Positions 14,650-24,172 of a stretch of DNA of 35,251 bases are shown here, in pieces. Each line of letters opens with the position of its first letter. The stretch's first letter is position 1. Source of the stretch: Gammaproteobacteria bacterium. GTDB lineage: Bacteria > Pseudomonadota > Gammaproteobacteria > Eutrophobiales > Eutrophobiaceae. A program made the translations under genes and the position numbers. Below the pieces are notes generated by a model. The model was not told the origin of the DNA. It saw only the letters and a program-made list of their open reading frames with translations, and did not search any database. The stretch covers positions 1-35,251 of the forward strand of contig JAPOQU010000066.1 in NCBI GenBank assembly GCA_026710545.1, in the 5' to 3' direction.

Positions 14650-16713
14650 TTAAGCATACAAACCTTCGGCTCGCGCTTTTTCTAGAATATCCATAAGAAT
14701 CATGCTCTGTTTTTCTGATGGAATCTTGGCAGGTATCTGTTGCGCTATCTTCAGGATTCCAGCTTCTTTAGACGATAAGTCTCCTATTTCAGATAGTCCT
14801 TGAAAAATTATTCTCCATTGATCAGCTCCTATTTCTAAAGACTTTTTTTGTGCGTCAATTCCACTGTCAATCTTTTGTGTTTTTTTAGCATCCTTCATTT
14901 TTTCATCATACTCATCCGAGGAAATAAGCTCGCTCCAAAAACCTACAGGCAAAGAACTTTCTAATGTTCCAATCTCTGTTTGCAGTCCTGTCCAACAGGC
15001 ATCTTTCTTGCACCATTCCGTAACATTGGAAATACCTGGCGGCGAATTTATGATGCCCCCATTCACAAAGTCTGCTGCAATTGCGAGGCTATCAGTAAAT
15101 CCTGGTGGCAATTCTTGGGTATCCCATATCTTTAAAAAATTCACGGATTTTTTCTGTCGTTCACACAATTCACGAATGGCGGCAATTGCATAGACCACAA
15201 TATTGGCTCTGTACCCACCGCCATACCATGGTTGTTGTGTTACTATCCTTTCGGCCCGTCTGAAAATAATCGCGCGGGCAATCGCGCGTTTGTAGAAGAA
15301 TTCATTAAATGTATCAGATGACTGCTTCCATTGCTCAGCAACGCGCTTGGCAAATTGCACAAAGTTTTTTTGTGCGCCGAGATTAACCCATTTAGGGTGG
15401 TCTTCCCATACGTTTTCAAACTTTGCCAAGTCAGTTTTTGTGAACATCTGGACTCTTGGGTACTCTGCTTTGAAACGACGTTGCTCGGACGGTGTCAATT
15501 TTGACTGCGCGTCTCCGTATTGCCCCCTGGCCCGTTCATAAAACCATTTCGTTTCCCGTTGTTCACCCTTCCGGGCAGGCGCCCAAATTCTTCTGGAAAA
15601 TTCCTCTATACGTATATGAAATGGTTGGTTGGAGTAAAAGTCAGCCGCGTTAACTCTGTTCTGTGTGTTGGCGTACTCCGAGATAAGAGGCACCATTGTC
15701 TCACTTTCTTCACTATCGATAACAGACAGTTTCATCTGAACAAATATCTGTTTGAGGGGTGCTTTATCCTTGCGGCGTGTATGGAACAGCGAGGCCGTTG
15801 TCTGACCACCATTGACTATTTGCAGATCTTTAATTCTCGTAATCTGCATGCCGGTATCATTCCCGATTGTCTTTACATCCTGTGCAGTCGCAGTAATGCC
15901 GTTGTTGTAGAGAAAAAACCTGTCTGGTTCGCGCATGATGGTAGTTTTGATACCTTTATTTACCTTGCCTCTTGCCTGCAGAAATGATCGTACGTTCTGC
16001 TCCAGCAGTCTGGAACCGTACTTCTCATACAGGGCCGAGAGAACTTCTCCCGGCATAACGATGAGGTAGGATTGATAGGAATCCAGACTCAGGTGCGCCG
16101 GTAGACAGGAAATTCCTGCACCGAACATCCCCATAAAATCGATATCCAGAGGTTCCTTCTGACCACGTGATGTCCGCTGCCGTTGCAGGCGTGAGATATC
16201 CCAGATGGTGTAAGTGGCAGGAGTATCTGCTATTGCATTATTGTCAAGCACCTGAAGCCGGTCACTCAGTACCCGTTCTGATAAAAGAAAAAAATTGACT
16301 TGTAGTATCTGCCCTCTGCGGTCGGAAATATCTCGCGAAAGCCCGTACTCAGGTGATGTCTCTTCCAGTTCCCGGTACAGCTGCCTATTTCTGCTGGCTT
16401 CGAAAAAGTTCGTAACCCGCTTGAATGCTGCATCCACCTCTGTCCTGGTGAGTGAATCAAGCTCATTTCTATTATCGAAGTCAGCCACAAATAAATGGAG
16501 CGCGTTTTCTTCATTAAACCAGTATCCATCGACTCGCATTCCACGCTGTGCCCGGTAGTGACAGAAATCAAACCCTTCCACAACTCCGGTTTCGATGAGT
16601 TCCTCCGTGATCAATTCCATGAATTCCGCAAGCTGAAACTGACTCCCCGCTTCTGTTCCGGCCAGTAGTTCCTGTCTGAAATCATGGAAAAAATCGTGTA
16701 CTGTTTGCTCCAT
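14650..16713 (-). CDS. AIPR-family abortive phage resistance protein of the MORC/Z1 defence operon
   Basis: A 687-residue protein. The AIPR domain centres on about residues 215-400, with 'FFLYNNGITATAQDV' (266-280) and 'DLQIVNGGQTTASLF' (296-310), the two hallmark segments of the family. Residues 58-82 ('RVDGYWF...LHLFVADFD') have a beta-rich, acidic pattern that could be a degenerate nuclease-like core; this is only a suggestion. AIPR proteins were named from abortive-infection phage resistance and recur in MutL-Z1-DUF4420-AIPR systems. The start codon shares one base with the stop of the DUF4420 gene (TGATG), so translation is coupled. It is the last gene of the defence operon. Confidence 0.88.
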   Translation of the reverse strand: MEQTVHDFFHDFRQELLAGTEAGSQFQLAEFMELITEELIETGVVEGFDFCHYRAQRGMRVDGYWFNEENALHLFVADFDNRNELDSLTRTEVDAAFKRVTNFFEASRNRQLYRELEETSPEYGLSRDISDRRGQILQVNFFLLSERVLSDRLQVLDNNAIADTPATYTIWDISRLQRQRTSRGQKEPLDIDFMGMFGAGISCLPAHLSLDSYQSYLIVMPGEVLSALYEKYGSRLLEQNVRSFLQARGKVNKGIKTTIMREPDRFFLYNNGITATAQDVKTIGNDTGMQITRIKDLQIVNGGQTTASLFHTRRKDKAPLKQIFVQMKLSVIDSEESETMVPLISEYANTQNRVNAADFYSNQPFHIRIEEFSRRIWAPARKGEQRETKWFYERARGQYGDAQSKLTPSEQRRFKAEYPRVQMFTKTDLAKFENVWEDHPKWVNLGAQKNFVQFAKRVAEQWKQSSDTFNEFFYKRAIARAIIFRRAERIVTQQPWYGGGYRANIVVYAIAAIRELCERQKKSVNFLKIWDTQELPPGFTDSLAIAADFVNGGIINSPPGISNVTEWCKKDACWTGLQTEIGTLESSLPVGFWSELISSDEYDEKMKDAKKTQKIDSGIDAQKKSLEIGADQWRIIFQGLSEIGDLSSKEAGILKIAQQIPAKIPSEKQSMILMDILEKARAEGLYA

Positions 16714-17684
16714 CAGTTTTCAGTCAATCTTGTAATATCACATTTGAATGCCGCGATTTTTTCCAATTCAATTTCGTATGCTGCTCTTACAATACCGTCA
16801 GGCATATGGGAGCGAATAAGACGCGGGAAGTCCTTTTCGACACAATATGGGTGTCGTGTAGCGACTACGAACTCGGGAGTATCGTAATCGGTAATATCCA
16901 CATACCCATAAGCTGCAAGACGTCTCAGCAGTTCTTCAGCCGCCGCCGCATCGTTCAATTCCTCCTCGACCAGACGTACCAACGTGTTCAACGACATAGC
17001 CTGACCGGATTCAGGCATTGCATTAAGACGGAAGATTACCAGAAAAAGGTTATCACAAAGGGTTTCCAACTGATCTTCAGATGAAATCCGAACGGTGCTC
17101 CGTTCCTTTCCCGATACTGATTTAATCTCCACCGCCGTATTGCCAAATATAAAATCCTGGTGGCTGCCTTCGGGTCCAGTCCAAGCATCGATGGCAGCTT
17201 TTTCGCTTAAACGGCCCTGATACAGAAATCGGAGAAACTGCAACTCAGCGAAAAGCCCTCTAATCTCCTCAGCAGAAAGAATACGGCTTTTCCTGCCTGA
17301 CATGAACATTTTCCAGCGTTTGATATGCGTCAGAGCAACCGAAAGAGCCGTACTGGAGTCTGTTAATGGCTGAAGGCTGCTAACGAGAGTTTCACACAGG
17401 CTCAGAAAAAGATCTTTATCGACATGTTTTTCCAGCTTCAGGACAAGTCCTTGTCTGGCATTCACATCAAATCCTCTCAGGTCGAGACTGATACCATGCA
17501 CTGAGGTACTGTCTTTCCGGAACTGTTCGGTGTGATCGCCCTGCAATTCTATGATAAACAGACAATGACCTGCTGTATCCTTGCCCCAGTAAAGAGGGAT
17601 GGGCCCGGCTCCTGTGATCAGGCGGACATTGTATTCTGCATCAGGAAGTTGGATTTCGTCCCAAGGCATTACCCTATTCGTCAT
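16713..17684 (-). CDS. DUF4420-type PD-(D/E)XK motif protein, candidate nuclease of the defence operon
   Basis: A 323-residue protein with a PD-(D/E)XK core: Glu147 in 'GLFAELQFL', Asp177 in 'HQDF', and the E-x-K pair Glu186/Lys188 in 'AVEIKSV'. These are the metal-binding and catalytic residues of restriction-type nucleases. The start is set at the ATG 17684, which has a perfect GAGGAGG 6 nt upstream inside the end of the Z1 gene; an ATG at 17690 touches that site and a longer frame reaches 17723. It overlaps Z1 by 11 nt and AIPR by 1 nt. It probably provides DNA cleavage for the system, since HATPase and Z1 have no nuclease site. Confidence 0.85.
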   Translation of the reverse strand: MTNRVMPWDEIQLPDAEYNVRLITGAGPIPLYWGKDTAGHCLFIIELQGDHTEQFRKDSTSVHGISLDLRGFDVNARQGLVLKLEKHVDKDLFLSLCETLVSSLQPLTDSSTALSVALTHIKRWKMFMSGRKSRILSAEEIRGLFAELQFLRFLYQGRLSEKAAIDAWTGPEGSHQDFIFGNTAVEIKSVSGKERSTVRISSEDQLETLCDNLFLVIFRLNAMPESGQAMSLNTLVRLVEEELNDAAAAEELLRRLAAYGYVDITDYDTPEFVVATRHPYCVEKDFPRLIRSHMPDGIVRAAYEIELEKIAAFKCDITRLTEN

Positions 17685-20334
17685 AGTCATCCTCCTCATC
17701 CGGACTATCGGTAGAGGTATCATACATTTGCTCCACCCATACGGTGTTGGCTACGACTTCAATTTCTGTTTCATAGTCACCCACAGGGAAGCTGATCCCA
17801 AAAGCTGGTACACGTTGCTGCGCTGTTGGGTCCGGGGCTATGACGTGAAGCATTAACAAGGGCTTGTTACGCACCGTGCGAAAATGGATGTCCGAAGGTT
17901 TTTTTGTGACGTTGCCACCTTCACGAGCCAGTGACTCTGCATCTTGCCACTGTTCTGGAGTAAGACCCAGCCTCTCATCTCCACGACTTGCCACGCGGTC
18001 CTTACTCATTCGCCAGGCATCCCCCCTTTCTTGGGCGCTTCCCCGTTCCTGTAAACCAAGACGATAGTGCTTAGGGTCTTCATCAATTTTTTTAAGCGAG
18101 ATCAATAATACATCACCCTTCGGATATCGGGCGGAGAGTGCCCGAAGATATTCGCTAGCATGAAATTTTCGATCAGTAAAAGACGGGTGAGTCTCAAATT
18201 CAAACAGGAATTCCTCTATGACGCTGACTGGAACGTTTTCTACAATCCAGCCTTTATTAGTGCGCGTTACGGAGCGCCCTCCAAATCCGGATTCCCAATA
18301 TTTCGCTATCAGTTTTTCATTTTTCTGATTAATATCGCTGCTGACAGGTAAAATATAGCTTTCGACCAGTTTTCCACTGAGATTCTGTTTGAATATTACT
18401 GGTTCGCCACTAAGCATTTTGTTACGGGCAGTAATCAAGAGGCTGTCAGGATGCGCTTTGACGTAAAGTCCAAATTGTTTGGGGCTGAGGTGGGCTTGGC
18501 GCATTCTCCGGATCTGCTGTCGCAGTTCCTCAGAAGCGTCCGCAATATGCGCGTACCAGTTGATCGAATCTTCTGACAGGTGGATCCTGCACAGGTCATC
18601 GTAACCCGTCCGGTAGCCGAACCAACGACCCATCTGCATCAGCGTGTCATACATCCGTGTATTACGATACATGTAGCTGACACACAGTCCTTCAATGGTA
18701 AGTCCTCGGGAAAGACTGAGCCCGCCTACTGCGATTGCAGTCAGACCTTTGCCCTCCTTCTCAAACTTTTTATAATCTAATACTTCATCAGATTTGCTGT
18801 TCACAGTATATATACGAAGACTATCCAAGACAGCAAACAACTTTTCTCTCACAGAGCCCCAATCAATGTCGCAATCTCCATAGTCATCAGTAAAGACAGT
18901 CCTGAGTGTCTGCATATATTCATTCCGGTTGGCCATAACATCAGGCATCCGGTAATTGGCTTTGACAGCCTCACGCATTTTTTTCATTCGAAGGCTGATC
19001 AGGTCTCGAACGGAACGTTGAATCATGACAAAACGCGACACATTCACCATCATTGAACAATGTTTGTTCTCATGACCTCGGAGATGCCGAATGGCTCTTG
19101 CAATGATAAACTGCTCAATCGCCCGATACAGACTGGGAGGCAGATCAGCAACTTCAGCGTCTTTCCTGTGAGCTAGGGGCAGATAGTTTTCGCAATCAGT
19201 TATTGGTTCCAGAATTGTTCCAAGAGCATCATCTTCATCAAGAAAAACTTTTTCCGGCCCGAAATAGGTAGTCGGCGGGTCCAGAGAATAGATAAAATCG
19301 CGAGGAAACAGTTCCTTATGAACTTCTTCATCGCCGTATGATTCAGGATCGATAAAAATATTTGCGAATGGAGTAGCCGTGTAACCTACATAACACGATT
19401 TTGTAAAAAGTCGCAATATTTTGCGGATCATTGCATTAGTCCGTGTTGGGTCAATGTCTTCCCTGTTGGTGTTTATCGATGCATGATCCGCCTCATCATC
19501 GATCATAAGCATCGGCACATCGGAAATTCTGCCGTGGCCTTGTGCATTCATTTCCTTCAACCAACTGTGTAAAGAGTCCAACGTACGTACATTCTTTTTT
19601 ATAACAAGTACAACCGGTTTTCTGAAATCGTTGATTCTCCAGCCACTTTGTGCTGCTGTGTTTTTGTTAAAGTCCTGGTGTATGTTTGTGAGGGTGGCCG
19701 GGTACGGGTAGTCTTTATTGATACCGACTCCAACATTGGTACGATTACCCGGTTCGCTAGAACGCCCCACAAAGCCTTCATCAATTCGTTCCTGAGTCTG
19801 CTTTCTGAGATTATTATGTATGCCTGCAATAATAATAATGAACTTGTACCCCGCATCAGCTGCCTTCGCAATAACACCCATGTAGTTGGCGGTTTTACCC
19901 GACTGGACGTGGCCTATAACGAGACCGCGACGGTCCCATTCCCCCTCACTGGTCGGGTCTTGGAGATGACCAAGAATTCTGGCTGAAACATCACTGAGAG
20001 ATTGAACAACAGGTGGCGCCCAACGCTCTCCCTTGAGGTACTCTTCATAAGCATCCGAGTAGGTCCAAGTGATGTCATCACGTTTGGAAACCCATTCCTC
20101 ATCATGCGGAGCTTCTCTATCTACCAGAGATACTCCGGCCCCCATACGGGTATCTACTGCGGTTAAGGCTTCTGTAATTACCGGTTCCAGATTGGTTTTA
20201 AAATCGTATATGCCGGCAAGTTGCTGCGCGGTTTTTTCGACCTCATTTCTTGTAGGGGTTCCGTCCTGTCTGGAAATCCAGGAAATCAGCAGGTTCACAA
20301 ATTCTTTTTCATCTGCCACCGGATTTGCTTTCAT
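17674..20334 (-). CDS. Z1-domain helicase-like ATPase of the defence operon
   Basis: An 886-residue SF2-like ATPase of the Z1 family. Walker A is GHVQSGKT (141-148), the Walker B/DEAD-like box DDEAD is at 279-283, TATP at 319-322, the family-specific GGLSLSRGLT at 537-546, and the motif VI equivalent MGRWFGYR at 568-575. Z1 proteins were defined by their constant association with MutL/MORC-type ATPases in predicted restriction-like systems, where they are thought to remodel or translocate on DNA. The acidic C-terminus (PDEEDDYDE) carries the ribosome site for the next gene. It overlaps the GHKL ATPase gene by 4 nt (ATGA). All ATPase motifs are intact. Confidence 0.93.
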   Translation of the reverse strand: MKANPVADEKEFVNLLISWISRQDGTPTRNEVEKTAQQLAGIYDFKTNLEPVITEALTAVDTRMGAGVSLVDREAPHDEEWVSKRDDITWTYSDAYEEYLKGERWAPPVVQSLSDVSARILGHLQDPTSEGEWDRRGLVIGHVQSGKTANYMGVIAKAADAGYKFIIIIAGIHNNLRKQTQERIDEGFVGRSSEPGNRTNVGVGINKDYPYPATLTNIHQDFNKNTAAQSGWRINDFRKPVVLVIKKNVRTLDSLHSWLKEMNAQGHGRISDVPMLMIDDEADHASINTNREDIDPTRTNAMIRKILRLFTKSCYVGYTATPFANIFIDPESYGDEEVHKELFPRDFIYSLDPPTTYFGPEKVFLDEDDALGTILEPITDCENYLPLAHRKDAEVADLPPSLYRAIEQFIIARAIRHLRGHENKHCSMMVNVSRFVMIQRSVRDLISLRMKKMREAVKANYRMPDVMANRNEYMQTLRTVFTDDYGDCDIDWGSVREKLFAVLDSLRIYTVNSKSDEVLDYKKFEKEGKGLTAIAVGGLSLSRGLTIEGLCVSYMYRNTRMYDTLMQMGRWFGYRTGYDDLCRIHLSEDSINWYAHIADASEELRQQIRRMRQAHLSPKQFGLYVKAHPDSLLITARNKMLSGEPVIFKQNLSGKLVESYILPVSSDINQKNEKLIAKYWESGFGGRSVTRTNKGWIVENVPVSVIEEFLFEFETHPSFTDRKFHASEYLRALSARYPKGDVLLISLKKIDEDPKHYRLGLQERGSAQERGDAWRMSKDRVASRGDERLGLTPEQWQDAESLAREGGNVTKKPSDIHFRTVRNKPLLMLHVIAPDPTAQQRVPAFGISFPVGDYETEIEVVANTVWVEQMYDTSTDSPDEEDDYDE

Positions 20335-21809
20335 ATCAGTTTCTCCTTAATAAACTGCTCAACCATGTCTATATGAGATTCAAAAAATCGTGTGGAATTT
20401 ATCACTTCGCGGAAACTTTCTGCATCAACTCTCTTTCCACCGAAAAGAACATCTTTTAATGCTTTGAGCTTATCAATTACTTCATCCTCTGCAACCTGAG
20501 GCTGTTGGACATCCTTAAGATCAGTGGAACAATCCGAATAAATCATTTCTACCGGAAGTGATGCTCCGATTGCCTCAAGCAGAATATCGAGTCTGTGATG
20601 TGTACCATCTTCAAGGTTGGCTTCAAGAGCCAGTACAAGCGGGTGTTTCCTGTTGAGAAAATACCTGATTTCACCCTGACCAGCATAGCGTTCCCAAACC
20701 GGCTCTTTGATTTCATCGAACAACTTCTTTCCTCGCCCTCGATGAACAATGGTGCTTCTCTCCGATATTTTATATATGACCTGCTTCAATCGGTTTCGAA
20801 CCTGAAGCGGGGGATTGGCGCGAGACTTCTTGATGTCTATTGTCCAGGATTCATCAAGCTTGCAGGGAAAGTCTATCTGAACACGCGCCAGCTTGGTGTT
20901 TTCCCCTTTTGGTATCAGCCTGAACCAATCGCCCCATGCCATCAGCCGTCCATCCCTATAAATGTAAGCTCCTTGGTTTGATATAAAATCACTGCGGCTC
21001 TGATAGTAGTCATACTCGGTTGCTGACAGTTTGCTGTGGTGAGGCAAAATATACGGTTGCATCTTCACACGGACCCCGTCAATCCGAATGATTTCCTCGG
21101 GGAGCCTTTGAGTTGCTGAATTGCTCCGGCAAAAAGGATCAAAAGCCTCCAGGTTGTGACCATTAACAAAGACAGTCAGTTTTTTTCTCCCTCGTATCTC
21201 ACCTGATAGATACCTGTGAAATACAAGGGAGAGATGCTTTCCGAGGGCATCAAGTTTTTCATTGATGACTTCATGCAGCTTTGGACCGGTCACGTCTTCA
21301 AGAAGTCGATCCAAGTCTCTCCAAAGTATTAATGTTCCGTTCTTACCAAGCATCTCTACGAAAGGTAGTTCCCCGATCTCCTCGTCGTCCAGAACTGAAA
21401 TCAACCAGTCATCCTTTTCATCGATAAGATTGAGGTCCCATTCCGCTGAATGCAGAATATTATTTTGTGTACTCACGACAGTGAGGCACCTGCACTGCGA
21501 CAAAGATGCTGTCTTGAGACCCAGCCCGAATCTGCCCAAATCGCCAGGTAATCGTTGCTCAGCAGGACCGGACGAGCCGTAACGCATTGCTTCAACAAGC
21601 TCGTCGGCATTCATACCTTTACCGTTGTCGATGACTGCGAGGACCGGGCTGTCCTGCGTCAGGTCGCAAAAGATATGGATGACAGTCGCCTCCGCTGAAA
21701 TACTGTTATCCAGTAAATCTGCGACAGCGGTCTCAAGCGAATATCCCAAGTCGCGCATTGACGCGGAAAGTGTAGAAGCGCTCGGTGGCAGTCTTTTTTC
21801 GTGTGTCAA
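20331..21809 (-). CDS. MutL/MORC-like GHKL ATPase of the defence operon
   Basis: A 492-residue protein with an N-terminal GHKL ATPase: N box DLLDN (31-35), G1 box DNGKGM (61-66) and G2 box GRFGLGLKTA (92-101), followed by an S5-fold transducer (about 200-330). Prokaryotic MORC/MutL-like ATPases of this kind clamp DNA on ATP-driven dimerisation and were proposed as the source of eukaryotic MORC proteins. The start is a TTG at 21809 that overlaps the vsr stop (TTGA); the first in-frame ATG (codon 18) would cut into the conserved N-terminal helix, so TTG is preferred. It sits between vsr and the Z1 gene, with overlaps on both sides. Confidence 0.9.
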   Translation of the reverse strand: MTHEKRLPPSASTLSASMRDLGYSLETAVADLLDNSISAEATVIHIFCDLTQDSPVLAVIDNGKGMNADELVEAMRYGSSGPAEQRLPGDLGRFGLGLKTASLSQCRCLTVVSTQNNILHSAEWDLNLIDEKDDWLISVLDDEEIGELPFVEMLGKNGTLILWRDLDRLLEDVTGPKLHEVINEKLDALGKHLSLVFHRYLSGEIRGRKKLTVFVNGHNLEAFDPFCRSNSATQRLPEEIIRIDGVRVKMQPYILPHHSKLSATEYDYYQSRSDFISNQGAYIYRDGRLMAWGDWFRLIPKGENTKLARVQIDFPCKLDESWTIDIKKSRANPPLQVRNRLKQVIYKISERSTIVHRGRGKKLFDEIKEPVWERYAGQGEIRYFLNRKHPLVLALEANLEDGTHHRLDILLEAIGASLPVEMIYSDCSTDLKDVQQPQVAEDEVIDKLKALKDVLFGGKRVDAESFREVINSTRFFESHIDMVEQFIKEKLI

Positions 21810-22228
21810 TATACTTCCCTATCCAGTTCCCGATGGATATTGTCAAGTACAACTTGAGGGCTTTTCTCCAGTTCACACTCCCAGACAGTAATTACACGCC
21901 AGCCCAAAGCCCTCAACTCCTTAGCCTTACGTTTGTCCCGTTCCACCGTCCCATCAAACTTGGCTTGCCAAAACTCTGTCCGGGTTCCCGGAGTAGTTGC
22001 ATTCGAACAACCAGAATGCCTGTGCCAATAACATCCATGAACAAATATAACTGTGCGGTATTTCTTAAGAACTATGTCCGGGCGACCTGGCAACTTCTTA
22101 TCATGCAGGCGGAAACGGTAACCAGTACCATGAAGGAGTGATCTTAGTTGCAGTTCCGGTGAGGTATCTTTCCCTCGAATGCGTGACATATTCCAGCTTC
22201 GTCGTTCCTCTGAGATGCGGTCAACCAT
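21806..22228 (-). CDS. vsr: Very-short-patch repair endonuclease (Vsr)
   Basis: A 140-residue nuclease that nicks next to T:G mismatches left by deamination of 5-methylcytosine. With the start at ATG 22228, the catalytic Asp in 'LPGRPDIVL' is residue 51, as in E. coli Vsr. The zinc-binding 'HGCYWHRHSGC' and 'VWECEL' are also present, as is 'TRTEFW...RDKRKAKELRALGW'. The ATG overlaps the TGA of the methylase (TGATG), which favours it over a TTG one codon upstream. Vsr partners with a C5 methylase: it limits the mutational cost of methylation by the preceding gene. In MORC/Z1 systems it may instead take part in restriction. Confidence 0.95.
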   Translation of the reverse strand: MVDRISEERRSWNMSRIRGKDTSPELQLRSLLHGTGYRFRLHDKKLPGRPDIVLKKYRTVIFVHGCYWHRHSGCSNATTPGTRTEFWQAKFDGTVERDKRKAKELRALGWRVITVWECELEKSPQVVLDNIHRELDREVY

Positions 22229-23781
22229 CAATCCGGATTTTCAATCTTATCCAAGGTGTCAGCAATAATTTCCGCGATCTGTCGTGCGAGATATGGAGGC
22301 ACAGCATTACCCACCTGATGATACTTGGAAGTTCTCGTTCCCTCGAAGCTGTAGTTATCCGGAAACGTTTGGAGGCGCGCTGCCTCACGTACAGTCAGGC
22401 TTCGGCATTGTGTCGGATCATAGTGGATATAATAATGGCCGTCCTTGGAAATGTGGGAAGTGATGGTAGTGGCTACCCTGTCGGGCAACTGAACCCGGAA
22501 GCGGTCGGAAAACGGCAAATTGGATTTTTCAGGACTGACATTCTGGTGAGTTGGAAGCAAAGGAGCAGGAAAATCAGTCAATCTAGGACATTTCCCGGTA
22601 ACCTGCGCGAACACTGAAGCGTACATGTAACGTCGCAAATCAGACGCCATGTGTCCCCTGGACTCATGGTCTGTCAGGACATTCAAACAGGGATCAAAAA
22701 GTATGTCAGCAGTCGGATGATTTATTCTCAACTTCCCAGGGTATTTCATCGATATACGTTCTTCAGGGTATTTCGAATCGTTTAACCTGAAGTGAATCCC
22801 GTCAGCAACCTCCTTGGCATAAGCATGGCCGTTAAGTTGTTTTACCAACTCTAAACCAGGAAGCTTCAAAATTTCATTCTGCCAGTTCTGGTAACTGTCA
22901 TTGCCACGAGAGAGACCGCTGCGGATTTTTGGAAGATCTCCAACCACTTCATCGACCACAGGGGAGGCGTGTCGGCGAAGCAGGCCCGGCTGAACATGTA
23001 GATCATTTCGGACTCCAACTATGAACATGCGATGCCGTGCCTGTGGAACACCGTACTCTTCTGCCTTTACCAGAAACAGACGCGGGTCAATTTCATCGCT
23101 TGAGGTTATCCGCTCTGACAACGAATAAAGTCGGTAACTCAGACCGTTGGTATTCACGCCATTAACGGACTTGGGAGATGATAAATCTGAAACGATCCGT
23201 TGGATAATGGACTCGTCATCGACCTTGGCAGACAATAAACCCTTCACATTTTCCATAACAAATACAGGCGGTCGATGACTGCTGATAATTTCCAGATATT
23301 CACGATACAAAAAATGACGCGGGTCATCCTCAAAATCAGGTTTATTCATCATCCGTGAACGCCCTGCCACAGAATATGCCTGACATGGCGGCCCACCAAC
23401 AAGCACCCATTTCTTTTGACCTTCAAGGCGCTGTTTTATGAGTTCATTTACCTGTCTATGATTTTTCGATTCAATTGACAGTCTTGGCGCACTTTGTACT
23501 GCTTGATTAAATTCATCAGGATAACAATGGTAAAGCTCGTCCAGAGTAATATCCCTTTTCAGATAATCGTAGTACTCCTCTGGAAATTCGTTGTACGGAA
23601 AATTTCTGAGGAAATGTCTGAGGAACAAAGTTTTGTGAGCAAACTCGTCACGTTCAAAAGACAAAATGATCTGGAAATAAGGGTCGGTTCGCCCGCATAA
23701 CGCCGAAGAAAATCCCTCTCCAAGACCCCCTGGACCCGCAAAGACATCCACTACCGGATATTTTGTTTGATTATTGCTCAT
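22228..23781 (-). CDS. dcm: C5-cytosine DNA methyltransferase, first gene of the defence operon
   Basis: A 517-residue m5C methylase with all core motifs: motif I DVFAGPGGLGEGF (12-24), motif IV GGPPCQAYS with catalytic Cys133, motif VI ENVKG (177-181), motif VIII QARHR (247-251), and motifs IX and X ('RSLTVREAARLQTFP', 'QVGNAVPPYLA') at the C-terminus. The long region between VIII and IX (about 255-440) is the target-recognition domain, so specificity cannot be read off. The ATG at 23781 has AAGGA immediately adjacent, a poor spacing. It leads a six-gene unit in which all downstream junctions overlap, so it likely marks host DNA as self for the nuclease components. Confidence 0.95.
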   Translation of the reverse strand: MSNNQTKYPVVDVFAGPGGLGEGFSSALCGRTDPYFQIILSFERDEFAHKTLFLRHFLRNFPYNEFPEEYYDYLKRDITLDELYHCYPDEFNQAVQSAPRLSIESKNHRQVNELIKQRLEGQKKWVLVGGPPCQAYSVAGRSRMMNKPDFEDDPRHFLYREYLEIISSHRPPVFVMENVKGLLSAKVDDESIIQRIVSDLSSPKSVNGVNTNGLSYRLYSLSERITSSDEIDPRLFLVKAEEYGVPQARHRMFIVGVRNDLHVQPGLLRRHASPVVDEVVGDLPKIRSGLSRGNDSYQNWQNEILKLPGLELVKQLNGHAYAKEVADGIHFRLNDSKYPEERISMKYPGKLRINHPTADILFDPCLNVLTDHESRGHMASDLRRYMYASVFAQVTGKCPRLTDFPAPLLPTHQNVSPEKSNLPFSDRFRVQLPDRVATTITSHISKDGHYYIHYDPTQCRSLTVREAARLQTFPDNYSFEGTRTSKYHQVGNAVPPYLARQIAEIIADTLDKIENPD

Positions 23782-24172
23782 TCCTTTGTGTTAAAACAGG
23801 TAATGACAAGCTCGCGCAAACTCGACAAACTGTGAGTTCCTTTTAATTCCTCCACTATACTACAAAACACGCAACTCATCTATTCAATTCGGTTATCTGG
23901 CTCTGACTCACAAGACAAGCCTATGATTGTTAAGGCTTTATGTCAATCAGTGAGTTATTCAGGTTTGATTGGATTCCTGCCTCCGCAGGAAGCGCGCGAT
24001 TTTTCGGCCATTTTTTGTCCAGGTAAGCAATATTCAAAAGTATACGGCTGCCCTGTCTGTACTAGGGTCGGTTGTTAAGTCAGGACAGACACTATGCCGA
24101 TTTTGATAAACCCGGCAGCCGGGCAGTGGCATAATATCTCCGTACAACTCCATCATCACAGCGAGACAAACA
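23782..24172. other. Divergent intergenic region between the defence operon and ridA
   Basis: This 391-nt AT-rich gap must contain the promoters of the leftward defence operon and the rightward ridA operon. Candidate leftward elements are weak (a TAGTAT/TATAGT cluster near 23855). It holds a hairpin (23974-23991) and a 13-bp palindrome, CCCGGC-A-GCCGGG, at 24111-24123, about 50 nt before ridA, which could be an operator. No coding frame of note is seen. Confidence 0.5.
23974..23991. repeat. Dispersed-repeat-like hairpin
   Basis: Stem TTCCTGC/GCAGGAA with loop CTCC, within the context TTGGATTCCTGCC...GCAGGAA. It resembles the common bacterial interspersed palindrome of the form GGATTCCYGC...GCRGGAA. 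It marks the boundary between the AT-rich defence block and the GC-rich metabolic genes. Confidence 0.5.
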
